A stretch of 64,000 nucleotides of DNA, taken from Geomonas silvestris (lineage in GTDB: Bacteria > Desulfobacterota > Desulfuromonadia > Geobacterales > Geobacteraceae). Positions 38,447 to 46,155 of this stretch are shown in pieces. The position numbers and the translations under genes are program-made. The DNA is taken from assembly GCF_014193515.1 (NCBI RefSeq), contig NZ_BLXX01000003.1:1-64000 (forward strand), written 5' to 3'. Numbering within the stretch: position 1 is the first letter of the stretch; each line of letters starts with the position of its first letter. Below the pieces are notes generated by a model that was given only the letters and a program-made list of their open reading frames with translations, searched no databases and was not told the origin of the DNA.

Positions 38447-40174
38447 TTACTTCTGTGCCACCCGCTTGCGGTAGAGCGCGTTGTCGATGACGAGGCTTGC
38501 GTGCAGGGCCAGCATCTCCAAAAGTTCCGGCTGGGGTGCCCCGCCGGCCCGGCTGCCGAAGTCCGCGTAGATGAGGGCGATGACCCTACCGAAGCTCTGC
38601 ACCGGCAAAAGCAGCACCTTCTGGCTGGCCGGCGCCCCGAGCACCGGAAAGAGACTCTGGCGCAGCACGGTGTCTGCCTCGCCGTAAAAGCTCGTGCGCT
38701 GGTCCAGCGCACGCTGCAAGAGGGAGTCGCCCCCCAAGGGGAGGCGCAGCTTCAGCGAGCTCACCTGCCCGGGTCCCTCGAAGCCGATGCCGCGCTCGGC
38801 GATCAGCTCGGAGCGTACCGCGACCAGGGTGAGGGCCCGGTCGAAGAGGGCGCCGATGGCCTTCAACAGCTGGAAGGTAACCTCGGAGGGCTCGCGCTGC
38901 TCGGAGAGCCCTACCAGCATCCCCTTGAACTGCTGCAAAAGCCCCTGGCCAGGCTGGTTCCCCAGGTCCTTCAGGTACCGGCTCAGGGCGCGGGTGCACT
39001 CGATGGCGTCGTCGACGAAACTCTCGGGGTGCTCCTCGCGGCTCGCCCGGGGGAGCACGGCCCTGATCCCGGTCTGCAGCGCGAGCGCGCCGAGGCGGAA
39101 GTCGCCGGGACCGGCGAGCGCCACGATGGGAAGTTCCGGGTACATCTCCCGTTTCTGGCGCACCAGGTCGAGGAACTCCTCGCGCCCCAGCTTGCGGGTG
39201 CCGGGCTCGCCGGGATCGAGCAGCAGCAGGGGTGCCACGCCGCGCGACAGCGACTGGTCGATGATGGGGTCGAGACCGCTCAGGTCGTTGGTGGAGATCC
39301 TGAAGAGCGGGCCGCAGGCTGCGGCGACGCACTCGCGCAGCACCTTGTCCGAGGTGAAGAGGATCACCCCGGTGCCGTCGGCGGGGAGCCCCAGCCCCCC
39401 CCGCAGCGAGTCGAGGAAGCCGAAGAGCCGCTCCTGCTCGTCGGCCGGGACCCCGGCGAGGACCCCCTGCAGGCGGGAGCGCGCGGTGTCGGGCTCGACG
39501 TCCGCCAGACCGGCGAACGGGGTCGGGATGTGGCTTTCCAGCAGGTCCAACTCGTCGAGGCCGAGATCCTCCGCCGAAAGGTCAGGTCCTTGCGATTCCT
39601 CCGACACGGCGAGGGTCGGGATCTTGCCGAAGATGAGCTCGGAGGAGAGGGTGCCGTCGCGCTTTCTTTCGTCGTAGATGCGCAGGGCGTCCATCAAGAC
39701 GTTCTGGGTGTTGAGCTGTATCTCTTTTTTGAGCTGTTCCGGGAAGTAGCGGTACTCGTCGGAGACGAAGATCTTGTTGACGTCGAGGGAGAAGGTGCCG
39801 CGGGTCCAGGTGAGCACCTCGACGATGGTCATCTCGATGAGGACTTCCAACCCCTGGTAGGCGTCTTCGGTGCGGATGCGCCCCGCCTCGATCATGGTCT
39901 GGATGATCGGCTTGCGGGCGGCGCCGGCCCGCTGCTGCTCGTTCAAGGCGGCGGCCAGCTCCTCGGTGCTCAGTACCCCCATGTCGATCAGGACCTGGCC
40001 GATGCGCACACTGTTATTGACGTGGTTGGCACTGACAATGTAGCCGTCGTGAAAGACCAGCTGGCTGTCGCCTTTGGGGCCGCGCAGGGTCAAGGTGCCC
40101 GATTTACCCGTGGCGTGCAGGAGCTGGATGACATCGACAATGGGGAGGTGTTCCAAATCGCCGTCGAATGACAT
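38447..40174 (-). CDS. DUF4388 (PATAN) domain protein with C-terminal GAF-like region
   Basis: This 575-aa protein opens with DUF4388 (MSFDGDLEHLPIVDVIQLLH to about 100), which forms a TLTLRGPKGDSQLVF-type sheet. A helical repeat follows (VLIDMGVLSTEELAAALNEQ), then a central region with a receiver-like alpha/beta fold (GTGVILFTSDKVLRECV to PELPIVALAGPGDFR). The C-terminal part (about 430-560) resembles a GAF domain. DUF4388 proteins commonly occur in delta-proteobacterial signalling and pilus regulation, which fits its pairing with the PilT-like ATPase. No enzyme active site is seen. Confidence 0.82.
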   Translation of the reverse strand: MSFDGDLEHLPIVDVIQLLHATGKSGTLTLRGPKGDSQLVFHDGYIVSANHVNNSVRIGQVLIDMGVLSTEELAAALNEQQRAGAARKPIIQTMIEAGRIRTEDAYQGLEVLIEMTIVEVLTWTRGTFSLDVNKIFVSDEYRYFPEQLKKEIQLNTQNVLMDALRIYDERKRDGTLSSELIFGKIPTLAVSEESQGPDLSAEDLGLDELDLLESHIPTPFAGLADVEPDTARSRLQGVLAGVPADEQERLFGFLDSLRGGLGLPADGTGVILFTSDKVLRECVAAACGPLFRISTNDLSGLDPIIDQSLSRGVAPLLLLDPGEPGTRKLGREEFLDLVRQKREMYPELPIVALAGPGDFRLGALALQTGIRAVLPRASREEHPESFVDDAIECTRALSRYLKDLGNQPGQGLLQQFKGMLVGLSEQREPSEVTFQLLKAIGALFDRALTLVAVRSELIAERGIGFEGPGQVSSLKLRLPLGGDSLLQRALDQRTSFYGEADTVLRQSLFPVLGAPASQKVLLLPVQSFGRVIALIYADFGSRAGGAPQPELLEMLALHASLVIDNALYRKRVAQK

Positions 40175-40314
40175 GGGCTGAAACCTTATGGTAGTGCAGG
40201 GAAATGCAGGATAGAGAAGAGCGGGGGAATTCTAACATGCCGCAGTCGTTAAAGTAAACGCTAATCTTGGGTGGGGTGCTGTCCTACAGGGGGTGCGGCG
40301 GGGGAGCAGTGAGG

Positions 40315-41211
40315 TCAGCCGTGGCAGGCGGTGACCTGCTCCACCGGGGCCGCGGGACGCGCGCTGGGGGTGGCCATCTCGCCGGTGTGGCTGAGCCAGG
40401 CAAGCGCCAGGCCGAGCAGGTCGGCGACCCCTCCCATGGTGAGGTTCTTTTCGACGTAATGGGCGTTGCGCTCGATGAGAAAACCGACGAAATCCTCGCG
40501 CTCGAGCACCATGCGCTCCAGGATGCGGCCGTCTTCCTGCACGGTCTTCAGCCCTTCCTGGCCGCAGCGGTGCAGCGCGGTGGTGTCCTCGACGGTCTGC
40601 ATGAGCCGCCCCAGCATGGCGTAGGTGGCGGTGCCGCGGTTCCCGCCGGAGGCGATCTCCTGGCGGAAGACGGGGAGGGCGTGCTCGAACAGGGTGGCGA
40701 AGCCAGAGAGGGCCTCGCGGCGCACCCCGCCCACCTTGTAGCGGCTGCGGGCCTTGCTGCCGTTGGTGGACTCGTACTCGCCGCGGGCGAAGAAGCGCTT
40801 GGCGAGGACGGTGATCTGCTGGCTCAAGAGTTTCTCGTCGAGGCTCGGGACCGAGGCGCTGGCGGCGAGGAACATGCCGGAGACGAAGATGTAGCCGCGG
40901 TGGCAGTTGGTCCCGGTGCAGCGCAGCATGGCGCGTTCCGCGGCGGTCCCCAGGCGCACCTGTCCGGCCAGCGGCTCGCCGGCAGTGAGGGCGTCGGCCA
41001 GGTCGCCGAGGTAACAGGAGACGATCTGCAGCGACGCCTCCATGCGGGCCACCGAGAGGTCGGGGTGCGAGCCGCTGTCGTTTAAGTCCACGAGGCCCGG
41101 CTTGGGGGTCAGGTAGAGTTCCAGAAAGGCGCCGCGCACCAGGTCCTGGGCGAGTTTCTCCAGGTGGGCGGGTGCAGGATCGCTTGTGCAGTAGGTAGTG
41201 TTAGATTGCAT
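40315..41211 (-). CDS. citG: Triphosphoribosyl-dephospho-CoA synthase CitG
   Basis: This 298-aa enzyme makes the precursor of the citrate lyase prosthetic group from dephospho-CoA and ATP. The family motif LTPKPGLVDLNDSGSHPDLS lies near residues 33-52, and the RSRYKVGGVRREAL and GNRGTATYAMLGRLM segments are also typical. The start overlaps the end of citX by 11 bp. It is the last gene of the cit operon. Confidence 0.9.
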   Translation of the reverse strand: MQSNTTYCTSDPAPAHLEKLAQDLVRGAFLELYLTPKPGLVDLNDSGSHPDLSVARMEASLQIVSCYLGDLADALTAGEPLAGQVRLGTAAERAMLRCTGTNCHRGYIFVSGMFLAASASVPSLDEKLLSQQITVLAKRFFARGEYESTNGSKARSRYKVGGVRREALSGFATLFEHALPVFRQEIASGGNRGTATYAMLGRLMQTVEDTTALHRCGQEGLKTVQEDGRILERMVLEREDFVGFLIERNAHYVEKNLTMGGVADLLGLALAWLSHTGEMATPSARPAAPVEQVTACHG

Positions 41212-41695
41212 CGATCACCGCGTGTGCGCGTGCCTGCAGCTCGGCGCCCTGGTGACGCTGGGCCCGGATGCAGGCAACTGCTGCCTCGCTGCAGAGGAGG
41301 CAGGTTCTGGGGGAAAGCCCTAAGCCGGCGCGGTCCACGGGACGCCCGGCAGGGTCGTAGATGTCCAGGTCCAAGAGGCGGCCGGCGGGGTGTGCCGCTT
41401 CCACCTCGATGGCCTTGAGTTTCGCAGGTTCGGCCGTAAGGCTCACGCCGTACAGGGCAAAGGGGCCGAGCGCGTCGCTATCCCGGGTGAGGAGCCGGGC
41501 CGGCAGCGCGGCCAGGAGGGCCTGCTCTCCCCAGCGGAAGAGGCGCTCCGCCCGTGCCCCGGTCTTCCGGTCGCCGGGAAGATTGAGGCTCAACATGACA
41601 ATGGCGGGGAACTCGCTGGGGAACCGGCGCTCGAGGAGTGCCTGGCGCCGGTCGCGTGCCGCCAGGAGGCTACTCCTTAACGCGACGTACCACAT
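41201..41695 (-). CDS. citX: Holo-citrate lyase synthase CitX
   Basis: CitX transfers the phosphoribosyl-dephospho-CoA group onto the acyl carrier subunit CitD. The protein is 164 aa from the ATG at 41695; the frame extends to 41752. Recognisable parts are VALRSSLLAARDRRQALL at the N-terminus, HPAGRLLDLDIYDPAGRPVDR and PRTCLLCSEAAVACIRAQRH with conserved Cys residues. The start lies inside the 3' end of citF (26-bp overlap), implying coupling; the exact start is the uncertain part. Confidence 0.87.
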   Translation of the reverse strand: MWYVALRSSLLAARDRRQALLERRFPSEFPAIVMLSLNLPGDRKTGARAERLFRWGEQALLAALPARLLTRDSDALGPFALYGVSLTAEPAKLKAIEVEAAHPAGRLLDLDIYDPAGRPVDRAGLGLSPRTCLLCSEAAVACIRAQRHQGAELQARAHAVIDAI

Positions 41696-43208
41696 CGATG
41701 ATCGACCCGTCACGGTACTCGATAAGTGCCACGATTTCATCCTCAAAGTCAAGAGGCCGCGGCGTCCCGGTGATCCTGCAGGTCTCTTTTTGCAGGTCGT
41801 GTATCTCTTTTACCGGCAACTTGCGCCGGATAAGTTCCTCTTTCAGCTCCGGATGCCGGTCGTGCACCGCGATGCCGCGCTCGGTCACCACGACGGAGAT
41901 GGTCTCGCCGGGGGTGGTTATCGTGGTCACCTGGTCGCGCACGATCGGGAGCCGGCCGCGGATCGAGGGGGCCACGATGATGGAGAGCTTGGCGCCGGCG
42001 GCGGTATCCGAGTGCCCGCCGGTGTTGTGCAGCAGGTAGCCGTTACTCTCGGTGTTCACGTTCACGTTGAAGTTGCAGTCAACCTCGGTGGCGCCGAGGA
42101 TCACGCAGTCCAGCCGGTTCACCACCGCGCCGCGGTTGAAGGGGTTCGCGTAGAGGTCGGCGCTGATCTCCTGGTGTGCCTGGTTCACCCCGATGGAGCG
42201 GACCGCCTCGGTATCGAAGCACTGCACGTCCATGAGTGCGGAGAAAAGACCCTCCTCGAGCATCCCCACGAAGTAGCCGGTGATGCCGCCGCAGCCGAAG
42301 CTCCCCTTGATGTTGCCGCGGCGCATTGCGCTTCTCATCTTGTCGGCCACGGCGAGCGAGATGCCGCCCGAGCCGGTCTGGAAGGAGAAGCCGTCCTTCA
42401 AAAGTCCCGAGGCCTCGATGACCTGGGAGGCGTAGGAGGCGATCTGCAGCCCGACGGGATCGGTGGTGATGCGGGTGGTGGTGGAGACGATCTTCGCCGG
42501 GTCCCCGAGTCTCTCCACCTGGACCACGAAGTCGACGAGCGTCTGCGGGATCACCACGGGAACGGCGGGGTAGGGGACCAGGTTGTCGGTGACCGCGACC
42601 ACGCAGGCCGCGTGCAGGGCGTCGCTCTGGGCGTACCCCAGGCTGCCGCAGGCCGAGGGGCCGAAGTAGCCGTTTAAGTTCCCGCAGGGGTCGCAGCAGG
42701 GGGCGGCGATGAAGGAGACGTCGATCTGCACCGACCCTTCCAAAACCGCCCGGGCCCGGCCGCCGTGGGAGCGCACGATGATGGGGACCTGGAGCTCCCC
42801 TTTGCTGGCCAGTTCGCCGATAAGCCCGTTCACGCCGCACTGGAAGCCGGCGATCACGCCGCTTTTGATGTGCGGGATGATCTCGGCGTGCACCGGGTGC
42901 ACCGAAGAGGAGGCGATCCAGATGCCGCGGATCCCCAGCGCCGCGATCTCGTTCACCACCGCGTTCAAGAGGTAGTCGCCGTTTCGCAGCGCGTGGTGCG
43001 TCGAGATGGTCATGCCGTCCTTAAGCCCGCTTGCCTCGATCGCCTCCCTAAGCGACCCCACCAGCTTGTTCGCGCCGGGGTTCACCCGGGTGATGGGGCG
43101 CGGGGCAGCGAGGCCGGAGGGGGTGAGGGAGAACGGGTCGCGGTAGGGGGTAAGCGCGCGTCCCGCGTAGCGTTCCGGGATCTCCCGCCCGAGGCTATTG
43201 AGCGCCAT
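41670..43208 (-). CDS. citF: Citrate lyase alpha subunit CitF
   Basis: This 512-aa citrate:acetyl-ACP transferase swaps acetyl for citryl on CitD. Family features include an N-terminal NSLGREIPERYAGRALTPYRDPF, TRVNPGANKLVGSL, the DVSFIAAPCCDPCGNLNGYFG block and FGCGGITGYFVGMLEEGL. Length is normal. Its start overlaps the end of citE by 14 bp. It is a cytoplasmic part of the CitDEF complex that splits citrate to acetate and oxaloacetate. Confidence 0.95.
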   Translation of the reverse strand: MALNSLGREIPERYAGRALTPYRDPFSLTPSGLAAPRPITRVNPGANKLVGSLREAIEASGLKDGMTISTHHALRNGDYLLNAVVNEIAALGIRGIWIASSSVHPVHAEIIPHIKSGVIAGFQCGVNGLIGELASKGELQVPIIVRSHGGRARAVLEGSVQIDVSFIAAPCCDPCGNLNGYFGPSACGSLGYAQSDALHAACVVAVTDNLVPYPAVPVVIPQTLVDFVVQVERLGDPAKIVSTTTRITTDPVGLQIASYASQVIEASGLLKDGFSFQTGSGGISLAVADKMRSAMRRGNIKGSFGCGGITGYFVGMLEEGLFSALMDVQCFDTEAVRSIGVNQAHQEISADLYANPFNRGAVVNRLDCVILGATEVDCNFNVNVNTESNGYLLHNTGGHSDTAAGAKLSIIVAPSIRGRLPIVRDQVTTITTPGETISVVVTERGIAVHDRHPELKEELIRRKLPVKEIHDLQKETCRITGTPRPLDFEDEIVALIEYRDGSIIDVVRRVKE

Positions 43209-44115
43209 GGATGGCCTCCTCGTCGATCAGGGTGTCCACCATGCCGTGGGCGTAGGCGGTGCGCAGCACGCGTGCGGCGCGCTTCACCACCGGGGCGTCG
43301 ACCATCTTCCCCTTAAGCGAGATGACGCCGGTCCCCAGGAGGCGGGCCCGCTGGATCGCCTCGATTACCTGCAGGGCGTAGTCGACCTCTTCCTTTTTCG
43401 GAGCGAAGACGTCGTGCACCACCTCGATCTGGCGCGGGTTGACCAGGCACTTCCCGGTGTAGCCGAGCCTTTTGGCGAGCTCGGTCTCGGCTTTCAGCCC
43501 CTCCATGTCGTTCACGTCGGCGAAGATGGTATCGATCGCCTGGATCCCGGCGGCCTTGGCGGCCCAGAGCACCCGGGTGCGGGCGTTGAAGAGCTCCTCG
43601 CCCCCCTTGGTCCGCTCGATCTCCATGCTGGCCGTGTAGTCCTCGGCGCCGAAGGCGAGCGCGAAGATGCGCTGCGAGCTGTTGGCGATCCCCACGGCGT
43701 TGATGATGGCGAGCGCGCTCTCCAGCGAGGGGAGCACCCGGAAGCGGCCGATCTCGAGGTCCAGTTCCTCCTCGAACTCGGTCAAAAGGGTGTCGAGCCG
43801 CTCCACGATCTCCGGGGTGTCCGCCTTGGGGAGCCGGATCCCGTCCGGGAGCGCCGGGAGCACCACCTTCAAGTCCTCGTACCCCCACTTCGAGTCGAGC
43901 GGGTTGATGCGCACCAGGAGTTCCTTGTTGCGCTCGGTGTAGTTCATGAGGAAGTGCTTCACCAGGTGGCGCGCCGCGTCCTTCTCGCTCAAGGGGACCG
44001 CGTCCTCCAGGTCGATGATCACCGCGTCGCAGTTGAAGATCGGGATGTTCTGCAGCATGGAGGGCATGTTGCCCGGCACGTAGAGAAGCGAGCGCCTCAG
44101 CATGAAGTTCCCCAT
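43195..44115 (-). CDS. citE: Citrate lyase beta subunit CitE
   Basis: This 306-aa citryl-ACP lyase of the HpcH/HpaI aldolase superfamily has MLRRSLLYVPGNMPSML, DAVIIDLEDAVPLSEKDAAR, LLVRINPLDSKWGYEDL and LEIGRFRVLPSLESALAIIN, which carry the usual metal and substrate ligands. The frame stays open far upstream (to 44568), but the ATG at 44115 begins the family N-terminus (MGNFMLRRSLLYVPG) and overlaps the stop of the PCC gene (TGATG), so I use that start. Confidence 0.95.
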   Translation of the reverse strand: MGNFMLRRSLLYVPGNMPSMLQNIPIFNCDAVIIDLEDAVPLSEKDAARHLVKHFLMNYTERNKELLVRINPLDSKWGYEDLKVVLPALPDGIRLPKADTPEIVERLDTLLTEFEEELDLEIGRFRVLPSLESALAIINAVGIANSSQRIFALAFGAEDYTASMEIERTKGGEELFNARTRVLWAAKAAGIQAIDTIFADVNDMEGLKAETELAKRLGYTGKCLVNPRQIEVVHDVFAPKKEEVDYALQVIEAIQRARLLGTGVISLKGKMVDAPVVKRAARVLRTAYAHGMVDTLIDEEAIHGAQ

Positions 44116-44597
44116 CAGGCACCCCCTTCGTCGATGTAGAGGGTGGGGATCCCCCCCATCTTGGAGACGTGGCGCTCGACCCCTTCCACGGAGAGCTCGG
44201 TAAGGACGATCTCGCAGGTGGCGAAGACCTGGGCGTCGTAGAGATGCCCCCCCACCACCTCGCCGGAGGACTTGGACATCATGATGTGGAAGTGGCAGTC
44301 CAGAAGGTCGTCCTCGCCGGGTACGATGTTCCCCTGCAGCCCGAGAAGCTCGAGCGGCCCCTCGATCTCGTGGATGGTGATCCGGGGGGTGGTGATGGGG
44401 AGCTTTGCGCCGGTCTTGATCCCCCTGAGCTTCACGTTCTTCACGCTCCCCAACGCGGAGACGATCATGGCGTAGCGCACGTCGGCCAGGTGGGCGAACT
44501 GCAGAAGCCGGGTGGTCAGGTTCTCCCCCGGCGTGATCTTGATGATGAAGCGTCTCCCCTGGGAGCACTCCTTGTACCAGAGCCCTTCCATGTTCAC
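44115..44597 (-). CDS. PCC-domain (DUF296) protein inside the citrate lyase operon
   Basis: This 160-aa protein matches the PPC/PCC (DUF296) fold known from plant AT-hook proteins and small bacterial homologs. Visible features are GENLTTRLLQFAHLADVRYAMI, VSALGSVKNVKLRG, EIEGPLELLGLQGNI, the DCHFHIMMSK strand and VVGGHLYDAQVFATCEIVLTEL; His in FHIM and GGHL are family positions that may bind metal. It starts 1 bp after citD and its stop overlaps the citE start, so it is an integral operon member. Classic cit operons lack it. The role is unknown; sensing or binding a small ligand is an inference. Confidence 0.87.
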   Translation of the reverse strand: MNMEGLWYKECSQGRRFIIKITPGENLTTRLLQFAHLADVRYAMIVSALGSVKNVKLRGIKTGAKLPITTPRITIHEIEGPLELLGLQGNIVPGEDDLLDCHFHIMMSKSSGEVVGGHLYDAQVFATCEIVLTELSVEGVERHVSKMGGIPTLYIDEGGA

Positions 44598-44598
44598 G

Positions 44599-44862
44599 TT
44601 ACTCCTCCGCTGCCCTAAAAAGGGCGGTCTCCAGGCGCGCCTCGATGGCGTAGTCCAGGGCGCCGCGGTCGGTGATGCGCACCTCGCCCGATTCCACGTG
44701 GTGGCGCCTGAGCACCTCGTCCACCTTGGCCCGGATCAGCTCCCCGAACTGTTTCAATACCGTGGAGTCGATGGTCACGGTGAGGGTCTCCGCCGGCTCG
44801 AGGAACACCATCAGGTCGCTGGACTGCATCGTCCCGGCCTGCACTTTGCGCGCGATCTTCAT
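44599..44862 (-). CDS. citD: Citrate lyase acyl carrier protein CitD
   Basis: This 87-aa gamma subunit has AGTMQSSD at residues 9-16; Ser14 corresponds to the serine that carries the phosphoribosyl-dephospho-CoA arm. The C-terminal RITDRGALDYAIEARLETALFRA is typical. It overlaps the end of citC by 4 bp (ATGA). Confidence 0.95.
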   Translation of the reverse strand: MKIARKVQAGTMQSSDLMVFLEPAETLTVTIDSTVLKQFGELIRAKVDEVLRRHHVESGEVRITDRGALDYAIEARLETALFRAAEE

Positions 44863-45887
44863 GCTGCCTCTCCTTTGGGATCCCAGACCCGCCGCCCCTC
44901 GCGCGACAACAGGAAGCTGAGGGTCGTCTCCGGCACCAGGCTCGCGAGCTGCCGCGAATCCCCCTCGGCCAAGAGGGCGCGGACCCGGGTTGCGCTGATC
45001 GGAGCGTTACCGGCATCCATCCGCTCCAGCTCGGTCACCTCGATGCCGTGCTCGGGGAGGATCCGGTGCATCGCCGCGTTGTAGCTTGCGGTGGTGGCGG
45101 AGAGCGGTTCGCTCCCCACGAAGCGCCGGGTGATGTGGAAAAAAGGTGCGATGTGCTTGGCGAAGAGCAGCAGGTCGAGCTCCATCTGCAAAGCGCCGCC
45201 CGGATCGCCGGTTTTCAGGAAGTAGGTGGGGAAGGTGACGCTGGAGACCGCGTAGCTGGAGGTGTCCAGGAGGGTCACGTTGGGGAGGTCGGCGGTACCC
45301 TCGCGCACCATCCGGTGGCGGTAGTCGAAGGAGAACAGCGAGCGTTCCTCGCGCACCACGAAGAGGTAGAGCCGCTCCACCTGGGCGGCGGCTTCCTCGA
45401 CCAGGTAGCGGTGTCCCCGGGTGAAGGGGTTGCAGTTTGCGACGATGGCGCCGTTGGGGCCAGGGGTGACCAGCTGGCGGTGCCGGTTCAGGTAGCGCCC
45501 GAGCCCGTCGCCGTACTCGAGGAGCGCGCTCTTTGACGAGGCGGCCAGGAGGTGGAAGTTGAGGGCCTGGAAGCTCGCGACCTGGCTTGGCGAGGTGAAG
45601 ATGAAGAAGGAGTCGAGCCCCTCCTGATAGCCGCGCCCCACCAAGACGGTGACGATGTCGTCCAGAAGGCTGCCGCCCTGCGCCTCGGGCGCCACGGCGA
45701 GCATCTTCAGGACCCGTCCGTCCCGCGCGCCCACCGCCTGCAGGCGGCCGGCCTGGAAGATGCCGACCAGGTCGTCGAAGGGGGGCTCGAAGCTCAGGCC
45801 GCTCGCGTCGATGAGGTCGCAGGCCTGGCGCAGATCGTCTGTGGAAAGCAGCGAGGTAACCATGGCCACAATGTTATCATCATTCAA
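44859..45887 (-). CDS. citC: Citrate lyase ligase CitC
   Basis: This enzyme of up to 342 aa acetylates the CitD prosthetic group with acetate and ATP. It has an N-terminal GNAT-like part (FQAGRLQAVGARDGRVLKMLAVAPEAQGGSL) and a nucleotidyltransferase domain with ANCNPFTRGHRYLVEEAA, followed by ISATRVRALLAEGD. The first codon is a TTG at 45887 without a clear ribosome-binding site; an ATG at 45863 would drop 8 residues. It is the first gene of the citCD-PCC-citEFXG operon. No citrate transporter or CitAB sensor is adjacent. 45888-46029 holds no convincing gene; only a doubtful 34-codon frame. Confidence 0.92.
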   Translation of the reverse strand: MNDDNIVAMVTSLLSTDDLRQACDLIDASGLSFEPPFDDLVGIFQAGRLQAVGARDGRVLKMLAVAPEAQGGSLLDDIVTVLVGRGYQEGLDSFFIFTSPSQVASFQALNFHLLAASSKSALLEYGDGLGRYLNRHRQLVTPGPNGAIVANCNPFTRGHRYLVEEAAAQVERLYLFVVREERSLFSFDYRHRMVREGTADLPNVTLLDTSSYAVSSVTFPTYFLKTGDPGGALQMELDLLLFAKHIAPFFHITRRFVGSEPLSATTASYNAAMHRILPEHGIEVTELERMDAGNAPISATRVRALLAEGDSRQLASLVPETTLSFLLSREGRRVWDPKGEAA

Positions 45888-46029
45888 GAATATGGGTAAT
45901 CATGTATACGGCGAGAGAGCGGGGAAAGGAGAGGTGGAGGTTAAGGTTGAGGCTGAGAATGGCGAGGTTTTTTCGATTTGGATTAGTGAATCGTAATTAA
46001 TATCGCAGGGCGCGGAGCGGTTTCTTAAA

Positions 46030-46077
46030 AAAGAGGCCGAGGTGTCGGGGCGTCCTCTCCCCTTCCTCGGCCTCTTT
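46030..46077. terminator. Bidirectional-looking terminator upstream of citC
   Basis: Stem AAAGAGGCCGAGG (46030-46042) with CCTCGGCCTCTTT (46065-46077). On the minus strand it ends the outer-membrane protein transcript before the cit operon. Confidence 0.8.
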
Positions 46078-46085
46078 CGGTAACA

Positions 46086-46112
46086 TCCCCCCTCCCTCGA
46101 CGGGAGAGGGGA
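46086..46112. repeat. Partial C/G-rich intergenic repeat
   Basis: TCCCCCCTCCCTCGACGGGA followed by GAGGGGA is a short, diverged hairpin of the same type as modules A/B at 17039-17158. It lies between the outer-membrane protein gene and its terminator. Confidence 0.55.
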
Positions 46113-46155
46113 CTCGCTGGACGGTCTCTCACAGAGTTTCCGGGACCCTGCTTCC

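Noticed and set aside
43195-44568. A 457-aa version of CitE
   Set aside because: The first 151 residues are Arg/His/Gly-rich out-of-frame translation of the PCC gene; the family N-terminus starts at 44115.
45892-45996. A 34-codon plus-strand frame upstream of citC
   Set aside because: No clear ribosome-binding site and too short to judge; composition alone does not support it.
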